Source: Acanthopleura granulata (taxonomy: Eukaryota; Mollusca; Polyplacophora; Chitonida; Chitonidae). Taken from it: DNA of 64,000 nucleotides. Within the stretch, counting starts at the first letter, position 1; each line of letters opens with the position of its first letter. Positions 24,001 to 35,360 of this stretch are shown piece after piece. The stretch is taken from positions 19,050,120 through 19,114,119 of the forward strand of contig JABBOT010000002.1 in the NCBI GenBank assembly GCA_016165875.1, read 5' to 3'. The translations under genes were made by a program, and so were the position numbers. A model generated the notes under the pieces. It did no database searches, was not told where the DNA came from, and saw nothing but the letters and a program-made list of their open reading frames with translations.

Positions 24001-27000
24001 CAGCTCATCAATAATTTATTAAGTGCATGTAACTTGAGATATCTCAGTGCAGTCCAGGGTCAAGTGCACAGGAAGTCTTGTGAATGACTGTAGCCTAGGT
24101 CACCTGCTGCACTCAGAAAACAATGGTCTGGTTGGGCCGGCCATTACTCTGATACAGCTGTATTATGAATCACTCACCCCGTTCATAAATGGTTTTGCAG
24201 GCTACCATGCCCTTTCCAACAGTGGTCCAGTTTTGGTCTCAATAGCTTTAGTTTAATACTAGTAAACAGCAAAATAGCAGATCAGTTGTCACTGTGTAGA
24301 CTTTTGGAACACTATTGGAAAGACTGAAGTACACACATGTATGAACAAAAAAAAACTCACAGTTAAATAACATTTTGCCTTAGTAATTTGTTTTCAGAGA
24401 GCAGGTTACCTCTTTGAATGTAAGTTTGAGGGGACAAAGGTAATAATACATATTTACATCTGAATACAAACCATCTGCTTTTCTGAGAACAGAAATGTGT
24501 CAATAATTGTTCCCTACTTTGTTTCAACCCTCAACACATCGGCTCAGTTAAAATATCATTCCATGGGCTTGTGTGTAGTTTTAACTCTTTCCCTTTTTTT
24601 TCGGTGTCTCTGTTTTTTAACAACAGTGTAAGGCTGGAAGATTGAAGGCGTCTGAAAGAGGTGAACATTTCATCGATAGTGTTTTGCCGGGGTCTCTTGT
24701 AGAGCGGTATCCTGCATGAAATCAGACCCCGACGATCAACCAGCACTTTGGGCTGGAACAAACCCCATTAGCCAAATTGGACTTACAGGGAAAGTGTTTG
24801 CTTTGCCATTGATCAACAATGTACCAGTTGGGTAGATACCATTTATAGCCGTTAGCACACTTTACAGAGGAGTAATCGATTCTCAGTTGCCCATCTTACC
24901 CCACCGTGATTCCCCCCGCAGTGAGCTCTCAGCGCACATCGCCTGTTCCTACTCAGACGCTGCCCCTTGTTCCTTCGTCTGGTAAGGTGATACCCCAGAA
25001 ACTCTACCCACATATTTGAAATTTTAATTTAACAAGATGTCATTTGGCAATTATGACAGAAATTGTTACTGTCTGGGCTGAGTATGGGTTCTAGGAAATC
25101 CTTGATGCTGGCAGTAATCAGGTTCACAAACAGTGAGGAGTCTGGGGTCGCAGCTACCAGTCGAGTTCTGCGCCCCTACCCACAAGCTGAGCCGGGCATC
25201 AGGCTAAGCTGGCCGGTAACATCACCACTCAGCCGCTATGTACAGATGACCGTATAACATTTGTACTTCATATTTGCTATGGAAATCAAAAGGAAATTAT
25301 GCTATCAGATGACCTGCTCTCTAATTGTGCCTTTGTTTTCATGGCTTCATTTGGCGGTGGTGTCGTTGGAAAATGTGATCCGAGAGGTTTTAGTGGAAGG
25401 CCTTTGAGGGGTGGGTAGCTATTTGAGTCTACCGTTCATAAATAGGGCAGACAATTTGCAGTGTTTAATTCAAGAGTTGCCCCGTTTCTGAGCAAACACT
25501 GGTCGATTACACGGTGTTACTGGCGTACCATAGCACATGCTGACCTAGTTCACATGGAAGCTCGGCGGCCATGATGATGATGTGAGCCAAAAGTCTACAC
25601 ACTGTTCGGTGACAACCTAGGAGCAAGTACCTCCCTTACCTTAGCTTCTGTTCAGTGCAGACCCACACAGCATGCAAAGGCACGTCTGTCTTAATAACAG
25701 CTGTCATAGCTGAAATAAAGCTTGTCTCTGACTTTTAACAATAAAAATTCTTCATTGACCCTGACATCAAATATTTATTGTCAGTATCATTACATTTAGA
25801 TATAACGTGTAAGTACAAAAAACCATGTACTGTTTTCTAGAGATGTCAATTTTTAAGGGCAAAAACATATGAAATATACTGTATGACTTTGTGATAGTCT
25901 GATTCTGTTTATACATTCTTTAGATTTTCATTAAATACTTACATCTACATATGATACACAGCCGTATACGCCTTGTTTTATGTTCTGTATGTGTACTCTT
26001 CACAAGAATACATATATTTCTCTTTTATGGTTCAAATTAGGTTAATGGAGGATCTTAGTGAAGAGTTTAGTTTGTGTTTGACATGAAACACTACTTCCAA
26101 ATGTAGCCTTTACACAGCTCTCCCACACACACTGTGGCAAACACTTTCTGTCTGTGCCATACATCTTCTTTAGCATACATCTTCTTTAGCATACACCTTC
26201 CATCTGTGCCATACATCATCTTTGGCATACACCTTCCATCTGTGCCATACACCTTCTTTGGCAAACACCTTCCATCTGTGCCATACACCTTCTTTGGCAT
26301 ACACCTTCCATCTGTGCCAAACACCTTCTCAGGCCAGCATGTTCCATCTCTGATGAACATTCTGTGGCCTACACTTCCTATCTGCCCCATACGCCTTCTG
26401 TCTGTCCCATACATATTTTGTGACATACACCTTCCTTGTGATCCATACACTTTCAGTCTCTGCCATACACCCTCCGTCTGTGCCATACACCTTCTCAGGT
26501 CAGCATTTTCTATCTCTCATACACATTTATTGGCCTACACCTTCTATCTGCCCCATACACATTTTGTGACATACACCTTCTGTCGGCTCCATACACCTCC
26601 TATCTGTCTCATACACCTCCTGTGAAACACACCTGCTAATTGTCCCATACACCATTTGTGGCATACATTGGCTATTTGTCCCATACACACTCTGTGGTGT
26701 ACACCTTCTACATGTGTCTTTTGTGGCATTCACAGATTTGCTGTGAACAGCCTCTATGACACATCGTAGTTGCCCCTTGCACCTTATGTGACATACACAC
26801 TATGTAGAACACACCTGTGTATTTTTCTAAAGAACACTTTTTGCTTTACAGATTATAGAATCCTTCTAATTTCACCTTGAAAAATGAAGTGTCATGAATG
26901 AAGAATTATGTGTTAATTTGTGAATTATGTGGATGTTATCCTCAGGAAATATTGTTAAAATTTCTGGTAGCGATTTTCGCGAACAAAGAGCTTTTTCAAC

Positions 27001-30000
27001 TGATTCAGGCAATACCCAAACAGTGTTTTGTAATGTAATACGTGAAATAGAATTGACTTTTACAATAAAAAAAATCTTTGCATAAGCACTGAATAACAAA
27101 GTAGTTACTGCTGTTTACAGATTAAAATGGAAATTTAAATGTAACAGTATGTCATAGGTTTTAGAAACAAGCATTAATCATTATTCTGTGTTCCATACAG
27201 CTGTGAGAAAGAGTTGAACTTTTGAAGTTCATTCTGAACTGAGGATCACATCCCTTATAGACACATGTGAATAAGTGTTTGCGACATGGATGCCTGTTTT
27301 GAGGCATAATCTATTTATTTGCTTTTGGTGATGGATTGGAAATTATCTTTCATTGATGTGTTTTATTGGCCACAATCTTTGCTGGCTTTTTATTATTCTT
27401 TGTTCCACACATCTGGTGCCCCATTGGAGTGTAGGGTCAATCCACAGACCTATTTTTGCATATTCTCTTGGACTCTGGTGGGATTTCCACTCCATAACTG
27501 ACAGGCAGATTGTCATGAGATTGACAAAGGTCAGTTACTGACCAGGCCTAACAATGGAACCATCCAGCTAGGGGTCCGACTTGGGGTGGGGGGTGAAGGA
27601 GTCTAGGGGGGTGGGGGGATACGCTTCCAGGGCAGCTGCTTGTCTCGTCCAACTAGCAAAGGTAAAAAAAAAAAGAGCTAAGTTTGCGGAAGAATTTACT
27701 CACAGACCTGTGGTAATCCTAGCATTGTGTGAGTGACTGGGATGTGTGAGGGGCACATAGTCCGGGGCATCACACCCAGTTTGCCCAGTGGGGGGATGGC
27801 TTAGAGCTGTAGGGTAAAGATGCCTGGGGTTTGTTTGTTAGAGGAATCCACCAATAAGTGCTGCTGTGGACTGATCTCCAGACTTAATTATTTCTGTGAG
27901 GAGGGATTTGTAAAGAGTCTTGTGGTCAGATTGTAGGCTGACCATTGTCTCTTTGTTCACTGTTATAACATTGACCCTTGTCCCTCTTGACTCTTCCCCA
28001 CCTCTTGAGGTGCCTGTGTCTGAGAAAAATGCTACCATCTTGAGAATGAGTGGCCCCCTTCACCCAGAGCCAGTTATCTGCTTACCCGGAACTGTCAGTG
28101 ACAACTTGGTGTGTCTCTTGTGTTACTTTTTCCAAAAGATCTGTGCTCAAATCATGGTCAAACAATACAACGTTGAACAGTTAATGGCAACTTACTGGCC
28201 ACTCTTGTTACTTGTCAGAAATTCTGTGCTCAAATCATAGTGAAACAAGGCAAACTTGAACTGTTAATGACAATGCTCTGGTCACTCGTGTTACTTTTGT
28301 CCAGAAATTCTGTGCTCAAAGTTTTCTGACAAAAGACAACCCTGGACTAGTTGCAGTTTTACGGCCTTCCAGTTATCGTTACACCTTCAGACTATTGTCA
28401 CTTGGTAAATACCTGTTTCAAAGATTCCATGCTTTTTTGACATTTTAATATTGTGCTCAATATGTATTTTCTTTCTCCTCCGCACTATAATGATTTTGCA
28501 GAACTTGAAACAACTACAACATTTTCATTATTTGTAATCAGCATTTTACTTGAATAAGAGACCCTGAAATTAGGGTACACCAGAAGAACAGTTATCACTT
28601 AACAGGAGATATAGACGAGAACTGTTTACACTAAATAGTACTTTCTTTAGCAATCTACCTCTAAGTGTGCAATTTTTGTTCACAAATTTTGATGTAATCA
28701 CTGATCAGTTGCAAACTGTCTTAATATTGCAATCCAACAGCCCTTTTAGCTGTATAACAGTTAAATTTTTGTAACAGTACTTCTGCCTAAGTGGGTCACA
28801 ATATAACGCCGTTCGCTGATTGTTACATGCCATTTTAAACAAATGGAAAAGCTTGCTTACATCAGTCAGACACCTAATTTATGGAGATTGGGTCAGCACT
28901 GTCAGAAAACTAACACTCATTCTTGGAATTTGACCTGAAATATTTAATAATATTATAAATTTTTTTTAAATCCTTTTCACATGTGAATGGCATGATGATG
29001 ATGAATACGAGGTGAAGATAAGTTGCTGTGTTTTTTTGTTCTTTGGCTCATGACAGTGTTAGACTGGGAGGAGAAATGTGTTTTATTGACAGTGTATGTA
29101 GTCTATGAATGCTCCAGCCTTTTCATGATGACACATATGTATGGATTTACAGGTTGTGGATTCAACGTTTCCAATAGCAACCCCACCATCTGCATTAATG
29201 ACATCATTCAACAACACAATCAGGAGAGTGGGACAAACTTACAGCCCTTCAGCACAGAAGAGCTGTTAGGAAGGGTGATAACTACAATGGAGACTTTGAT
29301 AAATGATTTTCAGAAGAATGGCAGTGAACGATTCTGTGATCTCTACTACAAATACTGGCTACACAGGTAAGTCAACACCAAGATTCTATGGTTTGGATTT
29401 TGTCATGCTTTATGCAAAGTTCTCTCATATTTTCATAACTTTGAGAACTTAGAAACTTAGAAAAATTTAGAACTTAACTTTGGAGATCAAAGATATTTTC
29501 CAAGCAGATGTTTTATAACATATCTTAAAGACTACAAAGACTATAAAGAGGTTGCCAAGGTACAGCTGCAGTAATTCCAAAGTGGAGTTAAGTCAAAATC
29601 ATTCATTTCTGCAAAGACTAAGAAGAAATTCTCTTTAGAGTGGAGACATGTTTTAAGCGTTCTCTTTCTGGTTAAGGGACTTTGCTGATATACCAGGTGG
29701 TTATTAACTGTCTCAAATTATGTTCATGTATCATTTTGACATCAGTCCATTTAACATTAGTCAAAGGATATTATTTTACAGAAATAAATGTTATAACAGA
29801 CATATGTCAATTTGATGCTTGCAGCATAAAGAAATGATAAAAGGATATAACGTTCTTCAAAAAGTCACCAGTCCTCTGTTAAGCTACTAGTTGATCTCAT
29901 GGGAAATTATTGCAGGCTGTTGAACTTGTCATGATGTACATCACAGTTTTACCGTCACTTTAGATGCCTGTTTGTTGTCATTGGCTGGAGGTTTGGGCAG

Positions 30001-33000
30001 GGTGTTGATCATGTGACAAATAGGCTGACAAATGATTGGAGTGATAAGCACAATTCATCATAATCTGTTTGGCTCTAGAACATTGATTGACATTTTGTGA
30101 CCCAAGGTGAAGATGTCTTTATTTTTAAAATCGACATAAGTAGATATGTAGATTTACATGTTCCTGTAGTTGATACCTTGGGACAAATACTTTCTCTTTA
30201 TCAGGCATTTTGTTCTACTCTCCATGGATGAGAGAAACAGTAGCTGGCCAAGATGACCCAGCATGTATGTTCTGTAGCAGATCCAGGCACTTGTCTGTCA
30301 TGTAACAGATCTGAGTGGGATTATAATGACCATCTGGCACCTCCCATCACATGTGATTGACACCTTGTTGATTCAGTGGTAATGGACAGCTATGTACATG
30401 TGTAAGACTTGTATGTGAAAGGTTAAGCATGGGAAGAGAATCACTCCCATAAAACAGAGTACTGAATATCGTTAATCTGTGTGTTTCGGAGGACATTTTC
30501 AAGTGCAATGAAACTTTTGTGTGTTTTATTTTCTCTTTAATTGGACAATCTTGTTATCTTATGAGCAAGAACCAGGACTATGTTTTTCACAACCCGCTTG
30601 ATACAACTTGTGTAGGTGTAAAATTGCCTGAACTACAATCTCAAAGGCCTTATAAAAAATATTATGAGAGTTTCAAAAACAGGTTCAGTAGATCTGTTGC
30701 CTTTGTGAATTTTCAAACTGAAAATTTAAACACTGCATTGTATCAGTAATGCATAATGAAGGTAGTGATGGTCTTAATGTGATTGTTGTCTGTTTTCTAT
30801 CCTCCATGCTGAAATCCTTGTAAATGTATTGAAACTATCTCTGAATGGAACTAAAGAAATTTATACGCAGTCAGATATTCTTTTCTCAGACTCCCTTTCA
30901 GCTTGTTAAGGGGTGTCACATGTGACTGGTAGCCTGTCGTTGTTGTCATCATCTTCCACCCAGGAAAGGTGTGAGTGGTGTTAGCTGGTGTAATATAGTA
31001 ATGGTGTCTTTAGATTCCTGTCTAGGTTTAAAGTACAAAAATATGGAAAGATGAGAGTTAGTAGACGCCCATATTGTTTTAACTCGGTCTAAAGGCAAAT
31101 GATCTAAATGATCAAAACAATTGACCCTACAACTCAGAATATTAAATTTAGGTGTGTTTCTCCGAATGTTCTCTACTCCTGTCACATGGCCACATGTGGA
31201 AATGTAGAAGCCAGAGTTGGAGGGCTCCAAAGAGCGGTATGCAGTGGCAGGGAAGGTTGGGCCAGCAGCAATGAAAGGCAGGATTAACACTGGCTTAGAT
31301 GGGCCTCCTTCTGTCTCCCCCCCACTGTTTGTTTGGGGTGGGCTCAAATTAGGCCATCCTTGTTAAAGTCAACATTTACCCACATTAAAGTGAAATGTCT
31401 ATACACCTAGTTATGGCTGAGTGGCCCTGAAGGGCTCTGACCATGGGTACTGATGACTTATCAAACGTTTCCACTCCCTGCTGGGGTAATTAAGCCTCTT
31501 GTCTACACAGTCCTTGTAACATGTGTGACTCTGTCAACAAACACATCACTCATACTACCAGAGAACTTTGTTTCACTTTCTGCACTTGCCCTATACATTT
31601 CCTTTCATCTAGAGTCACACTGTGACTTATTCCTCATAGAGTCAACAGGGTAGTGGTAGATGTTGATTGCTTGAATAACAGGAACCATTTTCTCAGGAAT
31701 GGTACATTTGGCAGAGATGATATAACCTATACTTATGTTTGTAGAATATTTGAAGTACAAATCCACTGTTTCTAGTGAAGATACAGTCAAAAGAACAATC
31801 GTATTCTTAAACTATTTTAAGAATAGTCTCGTAAGAAAAGATAACAACGGGCACAGGTTTAGTGAAAATCTGATCAAAACAGTTTGGGAATTGTACCCAT
31901 GTCATATATGAAGACACCAGTGCACAATTAGCAGTGAAGGGGCAGTCAAAATGAATAATCGTTTCTTTGGAGTCTTACAGTAAAAGTCACCATTTCTTCA
32001 GAATTTGTTGTCATTACGTGACTTTTTGCAGTTTACGAGAGCTTCGCTTAGTACATTGCCAGAACATTTATGTTATATTTCCTCAAGTATAATGATGTGG
32101 GTATAAATGCTTCTGTAACTACACATATACACATCAGTCACCTGTTAGCTTTTGTATTAGCTACATACACAAGTAATTTCATAGACTGACTCCATGATTA
32201 CTTGGGCTCTATAAAATTATCCTTGGACATTTAAACACTGAATCCATGTGTGAATTGAAAGGAAAAAATAATTTTTAGAATACCTTCGTTGAGTGTTGGA
32301 TATTTTCTTGTGTAAAGTTTTCAGCATAAACTGATCAGGTGTTGTCGGTGTAGAAATGCCAGCTCTGTTCTACATAGATTTACTCATACACAGAGTGCGA
32401 CATATAATGCTACACGTTATATATATGCTATGCGTCAGACTGGTACCAGTGTTATTGGGCAGTTCACCATTGTTTTGATTTCTCAGAGTATTTATTGATC
32501 TATGTGCGAACTATGTCAGAATTTGTATTGATCACTTAGGACGTTGTGATTGAAAAATAACATCAAAGATGAAGTGCATTAGTGCTGAATTTCATCAGAC
32601 CATATCCGGATATAAAATGTCTATATAGTCTATAAAGGTGGATTTCTTTTCTTCAACAGCTGTGGTCTGTGAATATGCAAAGATTACTCCGTTTGATGAT
32701 GAAAGCTCCCTACAGCATACATCTGTATATACAAATACTATTAACTGAGATGTTGGAAAACCACTCTGATGATTCGACCTTCTCAGGGTTCAAATTCTCT
32801 ATTCATTTTAAGCCTTTCATGTTTTCATGAGAAAATGCATGTTAGCAAACTCTGCATTGAAGTAGGCTATGGTATCAGTATTCAAATAGGATCTGACCTG
32901 AAAAAAAAGTCGTCCCTTAGGTCGACACAAACCTCTGTAGCATTGTATCCAGTCTCTATTCAGTGTTCTCTTTGGACATGTTTTTTTTTTTTGGTTTCTT

Positions 33001-33646
33001 TTTTGCACATGAAAGTTTTCTGTGGTATGGAATTCAGCTGACATTTTTCCAGTGTTTTGTCTCTTGTTTGCTTTTAACATTTACTTTTTTTTCTCTCCCC
33101 ATATTTTTCGGGTGTTTTCATCTCCTAAACTATTTCGACTGTGAGTCTTCAAACAATTGCTTTTCGACAAGGGTTGAAATGTGAAATTAGAGGTTTGTGG
33201 CAAGGCAGACGTATTGGGAAAGCCTCGGATCCTGTAGACAAGTGACAGCCTTCTGAGGGTGTAACGCTAGGCCGATTTATGAACACAATATACGCATTGA
33301 TCGGGGTGAGCAAATAAAGATGACCTAAGCCGGGCCTTGTGCGCGGGACAGGCTGTATAGGTGGCGCCGCACTGTCTGCCATCCATTATCCCGCTGTATG
33401 AACCAGGTCGCCTACCATTCTTGTACCTAAATGTTTCCTTTAATTGAGTGTGTTTCTCATATAAATTCTTGCAGCGGGAGCCGAGTAAGGCTGGAGGCTG
33501 AAGGCGGGCAGGAGGTGACCATCCAGGGATTGGACGAACACGGCTACCTGAAGGTCGTGACCTGTAGCGGAGAGCCACTCAGCCTGCAGCCTGATGGGAA
33601 CACCTTCGACATGCTACGAAATCTCATCAGCATCAAACCCAGATAG
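14862..33646 (+). CDS. HLCS: Holocarboxylase synthetase (biotin-protein ligase), 11 coding exons, complete
   Basis: The enzyme makes biotinyl-5'-AMP from biotin and ATP and attaches biotin to a lysine in carboxylases (ACC, PC, PCC, MCC). Exons are 14862-15098, 15585-15722, 16341-16494, 16675-17555, 19105-19284, 19562-19842, 20739-20806, 21403-21563, 22997-23111, 29153-29366 and 33475-33646. All junctions are GT-AG and all phases agree, giving 2601 bases or 866 residues. Landmarks are a BPL_N (glutaminase-like) domain from about residue 296 (PPNILIYCG), the catalytic loop GRGRGDN (645-651), KWPND (707-711), KLGG (719-722), GCGFN (739-743) and the small C-terminal domain (about 811-866). Canonical human HLCS has 726 residues; the extra length is mainly N-terminal and resembles the longer human isoform from memory. 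SIM lies downstream and converges on it. Introns carry SINEs and minisatellites. Identity is very secure; the exact start and 5' UTR exons are less so. Confidence 0.96.
15145..15282 (-). mobile_element. SINE copy, family A, in HLCS intron 1
   Basis: On the minus strand it has the GGTCTACCAGCAACCTGTGG, ATGGTCATGGGTTTCTCCCA and GAGTGCAGCGTAAAACATCA blocks, ending in CAATCAAACGCAATAAATAA. Confidence 0.8.
15585..15722 (+). CDS. HLCS: HLCS coding exon 2
   Basis: It has 46 codons in phase 0/0, from acceptor CTTTCAG to donor AAG|GTACAG. It encodes residues 80-125, including GWTLYMGVSPEEVN. This part belongs to the long N-terminal extension and has no domain that I recognise. Confidence 0.85.
15882..15911. 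repeat. 8-bp tandem repeat (TAACCTGG)n
   Basis: Three full units and a partial fourth lie in HLCS intron 2. Confidence 0.85.
16341..16494 (+). CDS. HLCS: HLCS coding exon 3
   Basis: It is 154 bases in phase 0/1, from acceptor TTCTGCAG to donor ACGA|GTAAGA. It encodes residues 126-176 and the first base of 177, including LAWKSGPPFKFLMRCNLDN. It belongs to the N-terminal extension and is not recognised as a named domain. Confidence 0.85.
16675..17555 (+). CDS. HLCS: HLCS coding exon 4 (acidic linker and BPL_N domain)
   Basis: It is 881 bases in phase 1/0, from acceptor CAATCAG to donor CAG|GTATAT, covering residues 177-470. A Ser/acidic linker (for example DSESDDGD) leads into the N-terminal biotin-ligase domain from PPNILIYCG. 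Matches to human HLCS include YVIYHLKHD against YILYHLLED and RKGGKVLSF against LSQGGKVLGL. Confidence 0.93.
17760..17929 (+). mobile_element. SINE copy, family A, with target-site duplication
   Basis: It is one of the clearest copies: GTCTGCCAGCAACCTGCGGG, then ATAATGCTGGCTACTGTCGT, AATATTCTTGAGTATGGAGT and a (AAAT)n tail. TACACATA repeats flank it at 17752-17759 and 17930-17937. It lies in HLCS intron 4. Confidence 0.88.
18904..19025. mobile_element. Foldback element in HLCS intron 4
   Basis: Arms 18904-18940 and 18988-19025 are inverse complements over about 37 bp with mismatches; the core TCTTCCAGGGATA is exact. The loop is about 47 bases. It contains no coding potential, so a non-autonomous DNA element is the likely class. 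Confidence 0.55.
19105..19284 (+). CDS. HLCS: HLCS coding exon 5
   Basis: It has 60 codons (residues 471-530) in phase 0/0, from acceptor AATAG to donor CAG|GTATGT. It corresponds to the human stretch after LCQVHLELPP; the match includes LLEQLGMDCS against LTTLGLSCD. Confidence 0.92.
19562..19842 (+). CDS. HLCS: HLCS coding exon 6
   Basis: It is 281 bases in phase 0/2, from acceptor CTCCAG to donor GG|GTAGGT. It encodes residues 531-623 and ends in LGQVILYTDVVPTTMTLIDG, which aligns with human [20 protein letters not shown] at the start of the catalytic domain. Confidence 0.95.
19890..20160. repeat. Minisatellite, about 56-bp unit
   Basis: Units containing GAGGTTATATGATTCTATGG and GATCCCACAGTCATGAGTC recur with GGGATCC at 19964, 20019, 20076 and 20132, that is at periods of 55, 57 and 56. 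It lies in HLCS intron 6. Confidence 0.88.
20739..20806 (+). CDS. HLCS: HLCS coding exon 7 (first half of the biotinyl-AMP loop)
   Basis: It is 68 bases in phase 2/1. It encodes GMMFSLPSDVGLVAIAGRQ and TSGR. The glycine-arginine loop that covers biotinyl-5'-AMP is split by the following intron. Confidence 0.95.
21403..21563 (+). CDS. HLCS: HLCS coding exon 8 (second half of the biotinyl-AMP loop)
   Basis: It is 161 bases in phase 1/0. It starts with RGDNAWISPVGC, aligning with human RGGNVWLSPVGC, and ends in AVVHSVRQLAPYQ. The donor is CAG|GTAAAC. Confidence 0.95.
21684..21812 (+). mobile_element. SINE copy, family A, diverged
   Basis: GATCTGTCAGCAACCTGCAG, TAATGCTGTCCGCC and an AAATAAATAAATAAAAC tail place it in the family. 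It lies in HLCS intron 8. Confidence 0.7.
22176..22515 (+). mobile_element. tRNA-derived SINE, second family (B)
   Basis: The head looks like a tRNA, with an A-box-like stretch (GCCTCAATGGTCTAGTC) and a B box (GGTTCAAGCCTGG). A unique body follows, with CAGGACTGGTCAGCC, GGGGTGTCATGTC and CCACAAGAAGACAC. The 3' end reads TGAAACATTGTTGAGCACGC, then CACTCACTCAC. Open frames across it are not genes. It lies in HLCS intron 8. Confidence 0.75.
22997..23111 (+). CDS. HLCS: HLCS coding exon 9 (KWPND and KLGG motifs)
   Basis: It is 115 bases in phase 0/1, from acceptor TTTTTGTAG to donor G|GTGAGT. DVDLRVKWPNDIYF and MKLGGVIV align with human DINLRVKWPNDIYY and MKIGGVLV. These residues carry the ATP/biotin site, including the KxGG lysine. 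Confidence 0.96.
24922..24981 (+). other. HLCS: Possible 60-bp in-frame alternative exon inside an HLCS intron
   Basis: A pyrimidine-rich acceptor (TTCCCCCCGCAG) and a good donor (CTG|GTAAGG) bound 60 bases with no stop in the phase set by the flanking exons (1/1). Inclusion would put 20 residues (Ser/Pro/Thr-rich, starting VSSQRTSPVPTQT) between KLGG and GCGFN and keep the frame. This is a prediction from splice signals only; it may be an unused pseudo-exon. Confidence 0.3.
26130..26740. repeat. Minisatellite, about 36-bp unit made of 12- to 18-bp subunits
   Basis: Degenerate copies of GCCATACACCTTCTTTGGC and ATACACCTTCCATCTGT recur about 16 times. Because 36 is a multiple of 3, a 163-codon plus frame and a 131-codon minus frame stay open; the plus frame reads as a repeating 12-residue LPSVPYTFFGIH. 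This is more likely a by-product of the repeat than a gene. Confidence 0.88.
28118..28330. repeat. About 84-bp tandem duplication, 2.3 copies
   Basis: CTGTGCTCAAATCAT recurs at 28141, 28224 and (truncated) 28310, together with the flanking CTTGTTACTT and TTGAAC-GTTAATG words. It lies in HLCS intron 9. Confidence 0.75.
29153..29366 (+). CDS. HLCS: HLCS coding exon 10 (GCGFN motif)
   Basis: It is 214 bases in phase 1/2, from acceptor TTTACAG to donor AG|GTAAGT. CGFNVSNSNPTICINDII is almost identical to the human stretch, and YYKYWLH ends the catalytic domain. It follows a 6-kb intron. Confidence 0.96.
29367..33474. other. HLCS: HLCS intron 10 (4.1 kb)
   Basis: No exon, SINE or long repeat is recognised. 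A perfect short hairpin (ATTCTTAAA, 4-base loop, TTTAAGAAT) lies near 31803-31825. Short reading frames in it match nothing I know. Confidence 0.5.
33475..33646 (+). CDS. HLCS: HLCS coding exon 11 (C-terminal domain and stop)
   Basis: It is 172 bases entered in phase 2, after acceptor CTTGCAG. It encodes the SH3-like C-terminal domain with IQGLDEHGYLKV and LQPDGNTFDMLRNLI, matching human IVGLDDSGFLQV and VHPDGNSFDMLRNLI. The TAG stop is at 33644-33646. Confidence 0.96.
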
Positions 33647-35360
33647 AGGTAACCTCACACCTCTAAGTAACTAAAGGCTGGATGTGGACTACTAGCTCAC
33701 CTCCCAGTGTGATGTCATGTCAACCTTGTCGCATTGACTACACATTGACACATCCATATCGATCCTGGCCACTGTTTATGTTTGCGTAACTGATGTTGAT
33801 TTGACTGAGTTTTATAAAGAAAAGTACTCTTAGTATAATTCTAAAAAGCTGTGTAAATAAATACAGAAGGGTGCATTCAGTTTTCCAGAAAAGATTATAT
33901 AACCTTATAATGGCCTGATTTCACTACTTTTTCTTTGTCGGCTTGTATATAATCAATTAAATACACTCTCAAATCAATTGTCTTCTGTTTTTCTCAAGAC
34001 CAGCCACATTAATACATGTACACCTCAGATGTATTTTCATATCAGCTCTGATTGTAGTCCTTATGATGAACTGGTTATCTCCCTTGGCTTGAGATGTTCT
34101 GGCGTGTAAACCAATCAAACCATTCGACATATTTTGTCTTGTGCATGCCTTATACACATTTGAATGCTACAACTGTTAATAGCACATTTGTCCCTGGCAC
34201 GGAAAAGCATATAAATGATTCATCAACCTTATTGAGAAGAGTTTTGTTTTCTGCCGTCTTCTTTACACTAGAATGTAATATGTTTCATTTCCAAATAGGG
34301 TTAAACATTATCCATAAGATCAAAATCTAAACAGATAGGTGTGCCATCTTACAAAAAAATTGTCATGTTGTTGCCTCTAGTTCTTTTATATTAGGACAAT
34401 AGATGTGACTCTAGCAGATTGTTAACAGAGAGAAATGTTGAGTGTATGACATACAGTTGTTCTGTACAGTTTGGGGGTTCACCCAACAGGGATACATAAC
34501 TGTACATTATGTAAATTATGATCGTGCTTATGAATCTGTTTCTTGAAGGATATTTTGTTTCTCATTTTGGACTGGTAATAATATTGAACAAGAATGACCT
34601 GCATGCTATTACAGCACTCAGACATGAATACGTATTTATTTATTTATTTGTTTTGCTCTGAATGTGTTAGCTGTGAACACTAAAAGGATATAAATTGTAT
34701 ACATATAAAGTATGTAAATGTATGTATTTGTATCATTGGTACAGTATACAACAACATAATAGGTTACTTCTTCAAAAGTTGATTGGTTATGTTATGATTT
34801 TCTCTTCTTTTGTGGTAATTAATGATGTAACATTGTTACAATGTGACCGAAGAATCTCAGGTGACTGAATTCTTTTGTGTTTGAAGTATCAAGTTGTAGG
34901 TGAATATAATATTTCTGGATGCACAGAAATTGCACATCTGTGAAAGAAAACACCTGTGTATATTTTTAAAGTGTTTGTAAAATTTGACTTCAGTGGATTT
35001 TCAGTAGCATATACAAGTCGTTTATTATTATTCTTTAAGGGTTTGGAGCAAATCACTTCAAAATATGACAGGACTCCTTCCAGTTTAACTGGAGCCAAGA
35101 AGAAGCTTGTGACTGTTCGTTTGTAGGTTAATGAGTGTTCTTATTCCTAAAAAAAAAGTCATCAGTTTCATTCAAAGGATTGATTAATACTACTGTGTAT
35201 GTATATACTCCTGACACTTAGTGCTTTATTATGTAACACCTACAGGAATGGTGGTGGTGATTCATGAAGATATTATGGTGTCATTATGTGGAAAAAAAAG
35301 TTGATCATGTAAGAAAAGAAGATGAAGTTACATAATAAAGATTCTTTTTCTACAACGATT
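33647..35360 (+). other. HLCS: HLCS 3' UTR (extent inferred)
   Basis: AATAAA occurs at 33856-33861 and again at 35334-35339; the latter is followed by TGTGTATGTCTC. Short and long 3' ends are both possible. No other coding sequence is seen. Confidence 0.45.
35334..35339 (+). terminator. HLCS: Candidate distal poly(A) signal of HLCS
   Basis: CATAATAAAG with a GU-rich element about 20-45 bases downstream. A proximal AATAAA at 33856 is the alternative. Confidence 0.4.

Larger units (their letters stand above)
23112..29152. other. HLCS: HLCS intron 9 (6 kb)
   Basis: It holds the possible 60-bp exon at 24922, the 36-bp minisatellite at 26130 and the duplicated 84-bp unit at 28118. The rest is AT-rich, with no other feature recognised. 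Confidence 0.7.

Noticed and set aside
26091..26486. 131-codon minus-strand frame of repeated Tyr-Gly-Thr-Asp-Gly-Arg units
   Set aside because: A by-product of the 36-bp minisatellite, whose period is a multiple of three.
30519..30749. 76-codon plus-strand frame in HLCS intron 10
   Set aside because: No homology recognised and no matching splice phase; probably chance.
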